Notes: generated by a model not told the origin, from the letters alone. DNA of 64,000 bases from Spirosoma panaciterrae DSM 21099 (GCF_000374025.1 NZ_KB893193.1:1-64000); one strand, 5' to 3'; numbered from the stretch's first letter, positions 16,886 through 26,479 are shown. Made by a program: numbers and translations.

Positions 16886-18115
16886 CTATTGCATGATGGT
16901 TTCCAGAACGTCATCAACGGACTTGCTATCAGGGAAAAAGCCAGCAAGTTTCAGCAAAATGCCTTCCACAACGGCATCCGGGCATGAGGCTCCACAGGTT
17001 AGCAGAATCGTAACGGGCCGATGCGCTGGGATAAAGTTTTCGGTAGTTATCTCCTGCTTGGTATGATGGTCGAAATGAAGAATCAGCGTATCGGATACGA
17101 TTTTTTGTGCCGATTCAATAAAGTAGGTTGGGAGTTTGGCTTCGCACAGATCGACAATATGGGATGTATTGGATGAGTTGTATCCGCCCGCAACCACTGC
17201 AAAATCAGCTGGGCTCGTCAATAATGCATACGTAGCATCCTGATTGTCGTTTGTCGCGTAACACAGCGTATCACGCGTATTGGCAAAGTGTGCATCAACC
17301 GAGTCGCCCGTCAAATCGTAATGCTGAATCATAACCTGTTTCAAATAATCGGCTATGCTCTGCGTGTCGGATGCCAGCATGGTGGTCTGGTTCACAACAC
17401 CAATTCGTTGTAGATCGCGGGTAGGGTCAAAACCAACCGAATACTGACCGGCAAATTCTTCGTAAAACGCTTCGACGGGTAATTCGTGGGTTATGTATTT
17501 AGCCAGACGTTGGGTTTGCGCCATATCTTTCACCACAACCGTTGGGGCCGTCTCTTTGCTGTGAGAAAAGGTCGCCCGTGTTTCTTCGTGACTGGGTTTG
17601 CCATGAACAATCACTGAATAGTTCTTCTGGCCAATCTGCCCGGCCTTATTCCAGACTTTTTCGACAAAGGGACAGGTCGTATCATACTTGACTACATCCA
17701 GGCCGAGAGCCGCCAGTTGCTGCTGGGTCTCCAGTGTCGTTCCAAACGCCGGAATAATGACCACATCGTTGGGGTTTAAGTCCGAGAAAGGGATAAGTTG
17801 GCGGCCTTTGGTATCCATCAGAAAACGGACCCCGCGACTCTGTAAATCCCCGTTTACGTCGGGGTTATGGATCATCTCACTAAGCAGAAAAATCCGTTTG
17901 CCTGGGTTTTCAGCAATGGCTTTGTACGCTATCTCTACCGCATTTTCGACGCCATAACAGAACCCGAAATGACGGGCAAGCAACACCCGGACGGGACCAA
18001 AATCAAGCAGGGTAGGGGAGAAGTCACGCTTTAATTTGTCACGCTTCCGACGGAATTCCTTCAGGGGAGTAATAATTCGGCTGCGGTAGTATTCAGGGAT
18101 ATCGAAAGATTTCAT
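16886..18115 (-). CDS. ispH: 4-hydroxy-3-methylbut-2-enyl diphosphate reductase (long form)
   Basis: Last step of the MEP isoprenoid pathway; a [4Fe-4S] reductase giving IPP and DMAPP. The three cluster cysteines are visible: GFCYGVENA (about residue 53), DTTCPFVEKVW (about 147) and LTCGASCPDA (about 378). At 409 aa it is the long form found in Bacteroidota and cyanobacteria, with an N-terminal extension (about 40 aa) and an internal insert compared with the E. coli enzyme. It is a monocistronic unit, with a possible -7 element (TACCTTTG, 18216-18223) about 100 bp upstream. Confidence 0.95.
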   Translation of the reverse strand: MKSFDIPEYYRSRIITPLKEFRRKRDKLKRDFSPTLLDFGPVRVLLARHFGFCYGVENAVEIAYKAIAENPGKRIFLLSEMIHNPDVNGDLQSRGVRFLMDTKGRQLIPFSDLNPNDVVIIPAFGTTLETQQQLAALGLDVVKYDTTCPFVEKVWNKAGQIGQKNYSVIVHGKPSHEETRATFSHSKETAPTVVVKDMAQTQRLAKYITHELPVEAFYEEFAGQYSVGFDPTRDLQRIGVVNQTTMLASDTQSIADYLKQVMIQHYDLTGDSVDAHFANTRDTLCYATNDNQDATYALLTSPADFAVVAGGYNSSNTSHIVDLCEAKLPTYFIESAQKIVSDTLILHFDHHTKQEITTENFIPAHRPVTILLTCGASCPDAVVEGILLKLAGFFPDSKSVDDVLETIMQ

Positions 18116-18267
18116 GGAGCCACAATGCAGATGAGCAACGAAAGGCTACCCTGGTTACTCGTCTTTTAAGAATCGTTTAGGGATAAAACAGTAGAGTCAG
18201 GGGCTTCGTTCAGTGCAAAGGTAACCACGATTGACGGACTTAGCCGCTTATGGTCAACCGCTTTTGT

Positions 18268-18275
18268 TATATTTG
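18268..18275 (+). promoter_or_regulatory. candidate -7 element for the DoxX-like gene
   Basis: TATATTTG matches the Bacteroidota -7 consensus and lies 36 bp upstream of the ATG at 18312. No well-spaced -33 TTG is visible. Confidence 0.45.
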
Positions 18276-18311
18276 ATAACCAGTCAACCTCTTTTGTAAA
18301 CCTATCTATTT

Positions 18312-19583
18312 ATGACAACAACGACTTTGCTGGCTACCGATCGGTGGGCCTGGTGGCGTAAAGTACTGTTTCGATTTAGCTGTATTTATCTGTTGTTGTA
18401 TATGTCGCCCCTGGGGTGGCTTGGTGGGATTCCGATTCTGAATTGGTTCAGTGAGTATTATGGGGAAGTTGAGAACTGGCTGGTCAATTTAGCCAACACC
18501 TATCTCTTTCACATTAAAGATGTATTGGTCCCTCTGAATGGCAGCGGTGATACCTCTTATGGGTATGCTCAGCTAGGCTTTTTTTTGCTGGTAGCGTTGC
18601 TGGGAACAACCATCTGGACAATTTTTGACAAACGCCCGAACTATACGGTCGCCTATTACTGGCTACTAGTGGCTGTTCGGTACTATGTGGCAATGGTGGC
18701 CTTACGCTATGGCATTATCAAGCTATTTGGCCAGCAGATGATTTTTCCCCCATTGAGTGCGCTGGCTACACCCCTGGGCGATTTATTGCCTATGCGTTTT
18801 TCGTGGTATTTTATTGGCTATTCGACCCCTTATCAGTTTTTTTCTGGCGCTGTTGAGGTAGTGGCGGGTCTTCTGCTCCTCTTCCGACGAACCAGCACGT
18901 TAGGCGCTTTTGTGGCAGCCAGTGTTTTTCTCAATGTGATGATGATGAACCTCTGCTACGACATTCCTGTCAAGCTATTTTCCATTCATCTGTTTCTACT
19001 GAGCAATTTTCTGTTGCTGGGCGATGCCAAACGATTGCTCGATTTCTTTGTTTTTAACCGGCCCACACAGCCGACGGTTCGGTATACCTTGCCCGGAACA
19101 TGGTCGAAACGAAGTCGGATAGCGCTAAAAGCCGCTTTTGTTCTGTTCTTTCTGATTATACCTTTTTATGAATTCGCTGCGAATTCAAATCAAGGACCTG
19201 CACCTAATAAACTGGCAACTGGCTTTTTCTCGGTCGAGCAGTTTCAGGGAAGTCCTGTCGACAGTTTACGCTGGAAAGATGTCGTATTTGAGCCTACTAC
19301 ATCGGGTAGTATTCTAACCTCGGATACGCTGTTTCGGCAGCGCTATCGGCGGGGATACTTCAGCTATAAACTTGATTCGCTAACGCATACCATTACGTTT
19401 AGGAAAAACTCGTTTGATACCACAGCCCTGTTTACCATGCACTATACCATGCCCGATACGAATCATATTCTGTTGCGGGGGAAAGTCCGGAATGATTCAG
19501 TAAAGGTTGCTCTTAAACGCCAGAATCGCCATTTTCAGTTGGCCGAGCGGCAATTTCACTGGCTTTCAGAGGCTAACCGATGA
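18312..19583 (+). CDS. DoxX-like integral membrane protein
   Basis: 423 aa with about seven hydrophobic segments in residues 20-295 and a soluble C-terminal domain (about 300-423). RYYVAMVALRYGIIKLFGQQM and the later segment YQFFSGAVEVVAGLLLLF resemble the DoxX/SURF4 fold, where these helices are conserved; this is an inference from pattern. No redox cysteines or heme motifs are visible. Function unknown. Confidence 0.65.
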   Translation: MTTTTLLATDRWAWWRKVLFRFSCIYLLLYMSPLGWLGGIPILNWFSEYYGEVENWLVNLANTYLFHIKDVLVPLNGSGDTSYGYAQLGFFLLVALLGTTIWTIFDKRPNYTVAYYWLLVAVRYYVAMVALRYGIIKLFGQQMIFPPLSALATPLGDLLPMRFSWYFIGYSTPYQFFSGAVEVVAGLLLLFRRTSTLGAFVAASVFLNVMMMNLCYDIPVKLFSIHLFLLSNFLLLGDAKRLLDFFVFNRPTQPTVRYTLPGTWSKRSRIALKAAFVLFFLIIPFYEFAANSNQGPAPNKLATGFFSVEQFQGSPVDSLRWKDVVFEPTTSGSILTSDTLFRQRYRRGYFSYKLDSLTHTITFRKNSFDTTALFTMHYTMPDTNHILLRGKVRNDSVKVALKRQNRHFQLAERQFHWLSEANR

Positions 19584-19596
19584 GGAGAATAAAGTA

Positions 19597-21120
19597 CTAC
19601 CATTCGAGTACCTGACCCAGAATATCATCCAGGTATTCGCGGGAGTTTGCCAGACGGGGCACTTTATGCTGGCCACCTAATTTGCCCCGTTGTTTCATCC
19701 AGGCATAAAAGGTTCCGGGTGGTACTACATGGATACGCGGCCGCTTGAGTACCATATCGTTGTAGCGCTTGGCATCGTAGTCCGAATTGATCTGCCGCAG
19801 GGTTTCATCCAGTGTCTGCTCAAATTTCTGCTGATTATCAGGTTCATGAGTAAACTCGATGACCCATTCGTGGCAACCATTACTGCCATTGCCCATGTAT
19901 ACGGGCCCAGCTGTATAGTCGGAGATCACGGCTCCCGTAGCCTCACAGGCTTTGGTTATGGCGGTTTCGGCATTTTCGACAATCACCTCTTCGCCAAAAG
20001 CGTTGATAAAATGTTTGGTACGTCCGCTTACTTTTAACCGATGAGGATAAAGCGACGTGAATCGAACGGTATCACCTACTTTGTAGCGCCACAGGCCTCC
20101 ATTGGTGGATACGATCAACGCATAATTTTTATCCAGTTCGACTTCCTCAATCGTCAGTGCTTTAGGAAAAGGCTGATCGGCTTCCTGGATTGGAACAAAC
20201 TCGTAAAAAATACCGTAGTCGAGCATCAGGAGCATTTCGCCCACCCGGCTTAAGTCGTCCTGAATGGCGAAAAAACCTTCGGAGGCATTGTAAATTTCCT
20301 GATACCGAACTTGAGCCGAGGGAAAAACCTGCTGCTGGAACAGCTCCCGGTAGGGCTGAAAATTAACAGCCCCGTGCATCATCACTTCAAAGTTGGGCCA
20401 TACTTCCAGAATATTCGATTTGCCCGTTCGGGCCAGCACTTTATCGATCAGGACCATTCCCCAGGTAGGTACACCCAGCATACTGGTTACGTTTTCGGTG
20501 GCTGTGATTTCGGCCATCCGTTCCAGCTTGGATTCCCACTCGTCCATCAGCGCAACAGGGAGTGATGGCGTACGAATGTATTGGGCCCAGCTAGGTAGAT
20601 TTTTCATCACAACAGCCGATACATCGCCTACGGCACTGTTGGAGCTGTACGGATTTGGATGAAGACTACCACCAATGGATAATCCTTTCCCTTCAAATGC
20701 CCGACTACCTGGATTGTTGGCAATATACATCGCCATCATATCCTTACCTCCTTTGAAGTGGCTTTCGTCCAGCGACTCCATAGTTACAGGAATGAACTTG
20801 CTGCGGGCATTGGTCGTGCCTGACGATTTCGAAAACCAGCGAACCGGAGATGGCCAGAGTACTTTATTTTCACCTTTCAAAACCCGTTCGATATACGGAA
20901 ACAGGTCCTCATAACTGGAAACTGGCACCTGCCGCTGAAAATCCTGTATGGTTTGGATGGATTGGTACTGATGTTTTTTTCCCCATTCTGTCCGACGACC
21001 CGCTCGAATGAGTTGACGAAATACCTGTTGCTGCACCACGCCGGGCTGCTGCATCATTGCCTCAATACGCGGAATGCGCCGTTGAAGAAGCCATTTAAGC
21101 GTGGTGTTTAGCAAAGTCAT
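19597..21120 (-). CDS. GH3 family acyl-acid amido synthetase-like protein
   Basis: 507 aa related to the plant GH3 auxin-responsive proteins, ANL-superfamily enzymes that adenylate a carboxylic acid and join it to an amine. The ATP-binding motif SSGTTNARSKFIPVT is near residues 97-111, followed by YNASEGFFA (about 278) and LIVSTNGGLWRYKVGD (about 334). Bacteroidota commonly carry one copy; the bacterial substrate is not known to me. Convergent with the DoxX-like gene (13-bp gap). Confidence 0.9.
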   Translation of the reverse strand: MTLLNTTLKWLLQRRIPRIEAMMQQPGVVQQQVFRQLIRAGRRTEWGKKHQYQSIQTIQDFQRQVPVSSYEDLFPYIERVLKGENKVLWPSPVRWFSKSSGTTNARSKFIPVTMESLDESHFKGGKDMMAMYIANNPGSRAFEGKGLSIGGSLHPNPYSSNSAVGDVSAVVMKNLPSWAQYIRTPSLPVALMDEWESKLERMAEITATENVTSMLGVPTWGMVLIDKVLARTGKSNILEVWPNFEVMMHGAVNFQPYRELFQQQVFPSAQVRYQEIYNASEGFFAIQDDLSRVGEMLLMLDYGIFYEFVPIQEADQPFPKALTIEEVELDKNYALIVSTNGGLWRYKVGDTVRFTSLYPHRLKVSGRTKHFINAFGEEVIVENAETAITKACEATGAVISDYTAGPVYMGNGSNGCHEWVIEFTHEPDNQQKFEQTLDETLRQINSDYDAKRYNDMVLKRPRIHVVPPGTFYAWMKQRGKLGGQHKVPRLANSREYLDDILGQVLEW

Positions 21121-21190
21121 GGGGCTAAAATAAGCAATACAACTTTAGTGAATAGGCCGGGGTTTCAAATTTATAACTATTCTGCTTGAT

Positions 21191-22084
21191 TTATAATCCT
21201 TTGGCCCGATCGGGATAGTCCGTGATTAGCCCATCAACCCCCCATTCTTTTAGTCGAACCATATCGGCTCGTTGATTAACCGTCCAGGGAATGACCAGAA
21301 TGCCCTGATCATGCAGCCGGGAAATTTTGTCCTGATTGATAAGTCGGAAATAGGGACTATAGATGTCCGGTTTGAAACCCAGCTCCTCAATATTCTTCTC
21401 AGGACTTCGAAGATTTTCAACCAGTGCTGACAATTTTACTTTAGGATATTTACCGGCATCTGCTCCACGTTTCCACTGACGTAATATAGCAAAGTCGAAA
21501 CTTTGAATGGTTACTCGTTCGGGAGGAAGGCTTTGTTTAAGAACGGCCTGAACTAGTTCACAAAAGGCGGCTGGTTCGGGCTGGCTCAGGTTATATTCCG
21601 ATGGTTCGCTTTTGAGTTCAATATTGTAGGCGAATGCGGGAAGGTTTTTTGTTTTTCGGTAAGCTTCCGCTTCGTCAATAACCTCGCTCAGAAGTGGTTT
21701 GAATGTTTTTAGTTTTTGCTGTTCGGGGAATGCCGGGTTGCCATTCGAACCCACATCGTACTGTTGAATATCGGCGTAGTTAAGCTGATAAAGCAGGATG
21801 CTCTTCTGATTCCGTTTGCTAACGGGCTTGCCATCGGGCGTGAGACTGAAGTCCGCGTTGAAATACGGGTCATGCGAAACCACTACCTGCTTATCTTTAC
21901 TAATGACCACATCCATTTCCAGGGTTTGAACCCCCAGGTCCAGAGCTTTCAGAAAAGCGGGTATCGTGTTTTCGGGCATCAGCCCCCGACAGCCCCGGTG
22001 GCCTTGGATATCAAAACTGGAAGGAGCAGTTGCCCGTGTGGCCGTCAGTAAAACAATGAAGAGTAGAGGAATGGGTGTAGTCAT
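21191..22084 (-). CDS. glycerophosphodiester phosphodiesterase, exported
   Basis: Hydrolyses glycerophosphodiesters to glycerol 3-phosphate and an alcohol. 297 aa with a signal peptide (MTTPIPLLFIVLLTATRATA). The GDPD catalytic set is present: QGHRGCRGLMPENT (His, Arg, Glu), LEMDVVISKD (Glu, Asp) and VVSHDPY (His), all within residues 25-75. The C-terminal DGLITDYPDRA is characteristic. Length is typical. Probably periplasmic. Confidence 0.93.
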   Translation of the reverse strand: MTTPIPLLFIVLLTATRATAPSSFDIQGHRGCRGLMPENTIPAFLKALDLGVQTLEMDVVISKDKQVVVSHDPYFNADFSLTPDGKPVSKRNQKSILLYQLNYADIQQYDVGSNGNPAFPEQQKLKTFKPLLSEVIDEAEAYRKTKNLPAFAYNIELKSEPSEYNLSQPEPAAFCELVQAVLKQSLPPERVTIQSFDFAILRQWKRGADAGKYPKVKLSALVENLRSPEKNIEELGFKPDIYSPYFRLINQDKISRLHDQGILVIPWTVNQRADMVRLKEWGVDGLITDYPDRAKGL

Positions 22085-22146
22085 AATTGCTGGTAGAACC
22101 TCTAAAAAGCTGGTTTGTTCAGTTAGCCCTCAGCGTAAATAACTAA

Positions 22147-22169
22147 AGCGCCTACAATCAGCAGGCGCT
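22147..22169. repeat. short hairpin AGCGCCT..AGGCGCT
   Basis: A perfect 7-bp stem with a 9-nt loop, 63 bp upstream of the glycerophosphodiesterase ATG. It looks like a single REP-like unit. Confidence 0.5.
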
Positions 22170-22217
22170 ACAAGGTTAGTAAAGCAGCAAAGAAAAGAAA
22201 TTGTCAGGGCAGCTAGA

Positions 22218-22248
22218 TTTTTATCTGTCAATGATTGACAGATAAAAA
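22218..22248. repeat. perfect 14-bp palindrome with 3-nt centre
   Basis: TTTTTATCTGTCAA (22218-22231), TGA, then its perfect reverse complement (22235-22248). It lies 16 bp beyond the stop codon of the sigma-factor remnant. The T-rich ends would make an effective two-way terminator; a protein-binding dyad is the alternative. Confidence 0.75.
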
Positions 22249-22263
22249 GCAGAGCAGAAGAAA

Positions 22264-22805
22264 TTAATTGCAGAAAGTAGTCATAACAACCAGCATGGCT
22301 TTTACACCAGCATGCTGGCGCAGGTAGTCACGCAAAAACCGACAGGCATTATAATACTGCGTTTTTACCTGGCTAACCGGAATCTGGAGCTTTTCGGCTA
22401 CTTCTTCATTGGTAAGCCCTTGTTCAGAACGTAAGGTAAACACTAACCGACGCTGAACGGAGAGTTGACGTAACCCGTCTCGAACTACTGAGCTATATTC
22501 ACTCAGGGCAAGCGGTTCTTCGGTAGCTATAAGCTCCCGGCTGTCGTTGCTGATGGTGTCTGCTACCTGATACATGGCTTTTGCTGAATAGTTTTTAACG
22601 GATTATACAGTACTGATTACGGACATGGGTGCCCGTTGTGTGTAAGATAAGATTCTGAAAAGGTATGTCTGGCTTGGGAGAGGTCGTTTATATACACTAT
22701 AGCTAAGCTATTTATATAGTGACGATGATTCCGAAACAGGTTGCCGAACGCCGTTTTGCCGTCTTCTGGTAAGCGATGCGTTACTGCTGTATCGGTCTGA
22801 TCCAT
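22264..22805 (-). pseudogene. remnant of an ECF sigma factor gene, frameshifted
   Basis: Two pieces in different frames. 22617-22805 begins MDQTDTAV and contains AFGNLFRNHRHYINSLAIVY, like sigma region 2.1, but then loses any resemblance and stops. 22264-22575 has a good region 4 (LSVQRRLVFTLRSEQGLTNEEVAEKL, then QVKTQYYNACRFLRDYL). Just upstream of that piece the same frame reads SVKNYSAKAMYQ, like the end of region 2.4, interrupted by TAA. Regions 2.3-2.4 are largely missing. A short region-4-only protein remains possible. A TATATTTG -7 box at 22872-22879 suggests the gene once had its own promoter. Confidence 0.55.
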
Positions 22806-22871
22806 ACGTTTTGTCACCAGATGAGTGGAAACAACTGTCGTTAAAATGGGTGTTCGAGGCCTTATAGTGTA

Positions 22872-22879
22872 CAAATATA
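22872..22879 (-). promoter_or_regulatory. candidate -7 element of the sigma remnant
   Basis: TATATTTG on the minus strand, about 67 bp upstream of the ATG at 22805, matches TAnnTTTG. No clear -33 element is seen. Confidence 0.4.
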
Positions 22880-22973
22880 AACCTTTTAATCTGGTAAAGA
22901 AAAGAATACTTTTTATTTGTTGAGTGCAATAGTAAACTTGCAGAAAAACAAGCCCACGCTCCTTAACTTATCT

Positions 22974-25412
22974 ATGCGCTATACCAAAGCTATTGTTGTT
23001 TCTCTGTTGACGGTTCTGCTAATCTGGGGGCTAAACAGACCCTGGGGAGGTATTCCGGCTTTTGGACCATTATTGAGTCCATTTGTTGGCTTTTGGCAAA
23101 ATGCTGAATCGGCAAAGGTCACCGATGAAGAAATCACTATAAAAGGAACACAGGCTCCTGTAACGGTTCTGATCGATGATAAGGGAGTTCCCCATGTGTT
23201 TGCCCAGAACGATCATGACCTGTTTTTTGCTCAGGGCTACTTAACCGCTCGGGATCGCCTTTGGCAAATGGAGTTTCAGACGCATGCAGCGGCCGGGCGT
23301 GTATCCGAACTGGTTGGTGACCGGGCACTTGAACTGGACCGCTACAATCGGCATATGGGTATGGGCTATGGGGCTGAGCAAACCCTTAGAGGTATGCAGG
23401 CCGACCCAGCTTCGAAAGTTGCACTGGATGCGTATACGGCCGGGGTTAATGCCTGGATTGATCAGCTATCACCCGCTAAGTACCCAATCGAATATAAGCT
23501 TCTGGGTTATGCCCCTGAAGCCTGGACACCGCTCAAGTGTGCTCTACTTCTAAAACAGATGACCAGCACCCTCGCCAGTGGGGCCGATGATTTGTTAATG
23601 ACTAATATACTGCGGAAATACGGGTCTGTAATTACGGCCGATCTTTTCCCGGATTACCCGACCCGCGAAGATCCGATTATTCCTCCCGGCACAACATGGA
23701 ATTTTAAAACGGTATCGCCCCTTCCACCTCCTCCAAACGACACCACGATCAACGATATGATTGCCTGGTTTGATGCTGGCTTTCGGAGGCCTAACCCTGA
23801 AATCGGTTCGAATAACTGGGCGGTTGGTCCATCAAAATCGGCTACTGGCCACCCTATTCTGGCCAACGACCCTCACCTGACATTAAGTCTGCCATCCATT
23901 TGGTATCAGATGCAGTTGGTTTCACCGACGGTCAATGTATATGGGGCCACTTTGCCGGGTGCCCCGAATGTAATCATTGGCTTCAATAAGAATGTGGCCT
24001 GGGGCGTAACAAACGTAGGGGCTGATGTACTGGATTTCTATACGGTAAAATTTAAGGATGCTACCCATCGGGAATACTGGCACGATAAGAAATGGAAGCC
24101 CACCCGAGCCCGCATCGAAGTTATTAAAGTAAAAGGCAAGCCCGATGTGGTCGATACGGTATTTTATACGCACCATGGTCCGGTTGTCTATATGCCCGGA
24201 GCGAAGGCATTTCGAAAAAATATTCCGATTGGTTATGCGGCTCGCTGGATTGCCCACGAGCCATCGAACGATATTGCCTGTTTTTATGGGTTGAACCGGG
24301 CTAAGAATTATGATGATTATCGGCAGGCATTGGCCAAATATGTAGCGCCAGCCCAGAACTTTATCTTTGCCAGTAACCAAAACGATATTGCCATATCGCC
24401 CAATGGACGTTTCCCCCTGAAATGGATGGATCAGGGAAAGTTTCTGCTGGATGGCACCGACCCTGTTGATGACTGGCATGGTTTTATTCCCGCCGATCAA
24501 AACCCGTTGGTGAAGAATCCGCCACGGGGATTTGTGAGTTCGGCCAACCAGTTTTCAACCGACCGAACGTATCCGTATTATCTCAACTGGCAATTTGCAC
24601 CCGCTGAGCGTGGACGACGAATCAATCAACGGCTGACGGCCATGCAACATGCCACGATCGACAGCCTGCGGATGTTGCAGAATGATAACTTCAATCTAAG
24701 AGCCGCCGACGCTTTACCCGTAATGTTGCCCAGTCTTGATGCGAGCCGATTGAGTGCCGATCAGAAAAAAGCACTGGCTGCGCTGAAAGCCTGGAAAATG
24801 AATAATGATGTGGCCGAAACCGGGGCAACGGTCTTTACCGAATGGACGCAGCGGTTACTCGAAGCGATCTGGGCGGATGAGTTCGACATGGGTGATTCTT
24901 TACCCATGCGTAGCCCTACTTTCGACCGAACACTGACCATGATGCAGCGCGACCCAGAGGCTCGTTGGTTCGATAATGTAAAAACGCCTGCTCGCGAACG
25001 CATGACCGATGTACTGACGCAAAGCTTCCAGGCTGCCTGTGATACACTGACTAAAAAGCATGGCTCATTTGGGTCTTCGTGGGCATGGGGCCCTCACAAA
25101 AGCACATCGATTCGGCACCTACTGCCCGGTGTCGATGCGTTTAGTGCGCTAAATGTACAAATTGGCGGAGGTGGTGGTATTGTCAATGCAACCAGCGAGC
25201 GGGCAGGTCCCTCCTGGCGAATGGTCGTTGCGCTTGGCGAACAGCCTAAAGCCTATGGTGTCTTTCCGGGTGGTCAGTCGGGCAACCCCGGAAGTCCACA
25301 TTATCAGGATTTACTGGAAACCTGGCGAACCGGCCAGCTTAATGAATTGCTTTACCTGCAAACGGCTCAGGATAAAAGCCCTCGCGTTAAGCAAAAAATT
25401 ATTCTACGATAA
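22974..25412 (+). CDS. penicillin acylase family amidase
   Basis: Ntn-hydrolase of the penicillin/cephalosporin/AHL acylase family, made as a precursor that cuts itself into two subunits. The ATG at 22974 (MRYTKAIVVSLL) gives 812 aa with an N-terminal signal or anchor. The N-terminal pattern VPHVFAQNDHDLFFAQGYLTA matches the alpha chain. The predicted nucleophile is Ser279 in IGSNNWAVGP, followed by NDPHLTL. The beta chain has FASNQNDIA and PGGQSGNPGSPHY near the end. Acts outside the cytoplasm; the substrate is unknown. Length is normal. Confidence 0.92.
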   Translation: MRYTKAIVVSLLTVLLIWGLNRPWGGIPAFGPLLSPFVGFWQNAESAKVTDEEITIKGTQAPVTVLIDDKGVPHVFAQNDHDLFFAQGYLTARDRLWQMEFQTHAAAGRVSELVGDRALELDRYNRHMGMGYGAEQTLRGMQADPASKVALDAYTAGVNAWIDQLSPAKYPIEYKLLGYAPEAWTPLKCALLLKQMTSTLASGADDLLMTNILRKYGSVITADLFPDYPTREDPIIPPGTTWNFKTVSPLPPPPNDTTINDMIAWFDAGFRRPNPEIGSNNWAVGPSKSATGHPILANDPHLTLSLPSIWYQMQLVSPTVNVYGATLPGAPNVIIGFNKNVAWGVTNVGADVLDFYTVKFKDATHREYWHDKKWKPTRARIEVIKVKGKPDVVDTVFYTHHGPVVYMPGAKAFRKNIPIGYAARWIAHEPSNDIACFYGLNRAKNYDDYRQALAKYVAPAQNFIFASNQNDIAISPNGRFPLKWMDQGKFLLDGTDPVDDWHGFIPADQNPLVKNPPRGFVSSANQFSTDRTYPYYLNWQFAPAERGRRINQRLTAMQHATIDSLRMLQNDNFNLRAADALPVMLPSLDASRLSADQKKALAALKAWKMNNDVAETGATVFTEWTQRLLEAIWADEFDMGDSLPMRSPTFDRTLTMMQRDPEARWFDNVKTPARERMTDVLTQSFQAACDTLTKKHGSFGSSWAWGPHKSTSIRHLLPGVDAFSALNVQIGGGGGIVNATSERAGPSWRMVVALGEQPKAYGVFPGGQSGNPGSPHYQDLLETWRTGQLNELLYLQTAQDKSPRVKQKIILR

Positions 25413-25438
25413 TGCGGCAGGATGGCTGCCTTACTACC

Positions 25439-25798
25439 ATGATTCAAATTATTCTGATTGCTATTTTGAGTTTGCTGGCCCAACTGGTATTACCCTGGTG
25501 GAGCTTGGCTGTGGTTGCCTTTCTGGTTTGTTTATGGCGTAGCCCAAGCGCAGGACAGGCGTTCTTTGCTGGCTTTTACGGAGTTGCATTGATATGGCTG
25601 GCTTATGCTGTTATGCTCCATGTACGTACCGATGGAATATTTACTGGGCGCATGGGCGAATTGCTTTTTAAAACAAGCAGCCCTATTCTTCCCGGATTAG
25701 TAACGGCCATTGTAGGTGGATTAGTTGGTGGGCTGGCTGGCCTGTCAGGTTATTTTGTTCGTCAGGCTGCTCAAAATCAAATCATGACCCGTAGCTAG
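25439..25798 (+). CDS. small integral membrane protein
   Basis: 119 aa from the ATG at 25439; an alternative start at 25412 overlaps the acylase stop (TAATG). Four hydrophobic segments cover most of the protein, ending in a Gly-rich helix (LVTAIVGGLVGGLAGLSG). I do not recognise a family. It is directly downstream of the acylase gene and probably co-transcribed with it. Confidence 0.65.
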   Translation: MIQIILIAILSLLAQLVLPWWSLAVVAFLVCLWRSPSAGQAFFAGFYGVALIWLAYAVMLHVRTDGIFTGRMGELLFKTSSPILPGLVTAIVGGLVGGLAGLSGYFVRQAAQNQIMTRS

Positions 25799-25816
25799 TA
25801 AAATCGTAATTCCCTC

Positions 25817-25824
25817 TACCTTTG
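25817..25824 (+). promoter_or_regulatory. -7 element of the OmpH-like gene
   Basis: TACCTTTG matches the Bacteroidota -7 consensus, 34 bp upstream of the GTG start at 25859. No good -33 match is visible. Confidence 0.5.
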
Positions 25825-25858
25825 TAGAATAAACTGATAACTAACTGAATTATTTCCT

Positions 25859-26455
25859 GTGAAGAATGCCTCGTTAATTCTAAACGTCGTCCTGACGATT
25901 GCCGTAGCTGTACTGTACTACCTACATTTTAAAGGCCCTCAGTCCGAAACGGCTCCGGTTACTTCTGCACCGGCCGAAGCCAAAGGCAAAGCCATCGTAT
26001 ATGTCAATGTTGATTCGTTGTTGAATAAATACGATTTCTTTAAAGATACCCAGAAGGTGCTGGAAAGTAAGCGCTTTCAACTGGAAAATGACATTGCGTC
26101 GAAAGGCCGGAATCTGCAAAACAAAGTGGCTTTCTTTCAGCAACGTGCCGCCACCATGACGCAGGAACAGGGCCGGGCTACAGAAGCCTCACTGCAAAAA
26201 GAACAGCAGGATATTCTGGCCTATCGCGACCGGGCTGCGCAAAATCTGGCGCTTGAAGAGCAAACCAAAAACAAAGAGCTTTATGATGAGATATACAACT
26301 ACCTCAAAAAGATAAATGCTCAGAACAAATACGAGTTTGTTCTCGGGTATACAAAAGGTGGTGGTATCCTGTTTGCCAATCCAGAGGCTGATCAGACAAA
26401 AACTATTCTGGATGGCCTGAATAAAGAATATCAGGCAAGACAGACAAAGAAATAA
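25859..26455 (+). CDS. OmpH/Skp family periplasmic chaperone-like protein
   Basis: 198 aa from a GTG start. The N-terminal hydrophobic helix (SLILNVVLTIAVAVLYYLHF) looks like an uncleaved anchor. The rest has the Skp pattern: VYVNVDSLLNKYDFFKD, a long charged coiled coil (about residues 60-145) and a C-terminal YEFVLGYTKGGGILFANP. Skp proteins hold outer-membrane proteins on their way to BamA; bamA is not nearby here. It has its own promoter and terminator. Confidence 0.85.
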   Translation: MKNASLILNVVLTIAVAVLYYLHFKGPQSETAPVTSAPAEAKGKAIVYVNVDSLLNKYDFFKDTQKVLESKRFQLENDIASKGRNLQNKVAFFQQRAATMTQEQGRATEASLQKEQQDILAYRDRAAQNLALEEQTKNKELYDEIYNYLKKINAQNKYEFVLGYTKGGGILFANPEADQTKTILDGLNKEYQARQTKK

Positions 26456-26479
26456 AATTTAGTGTTTTTGCTGGTACAG

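Noticed and set aside
23922..24500. 192-codon frame antisense to the acylase gene
   Set aside because: Shadow of a conserved coding region; no family resemblance.
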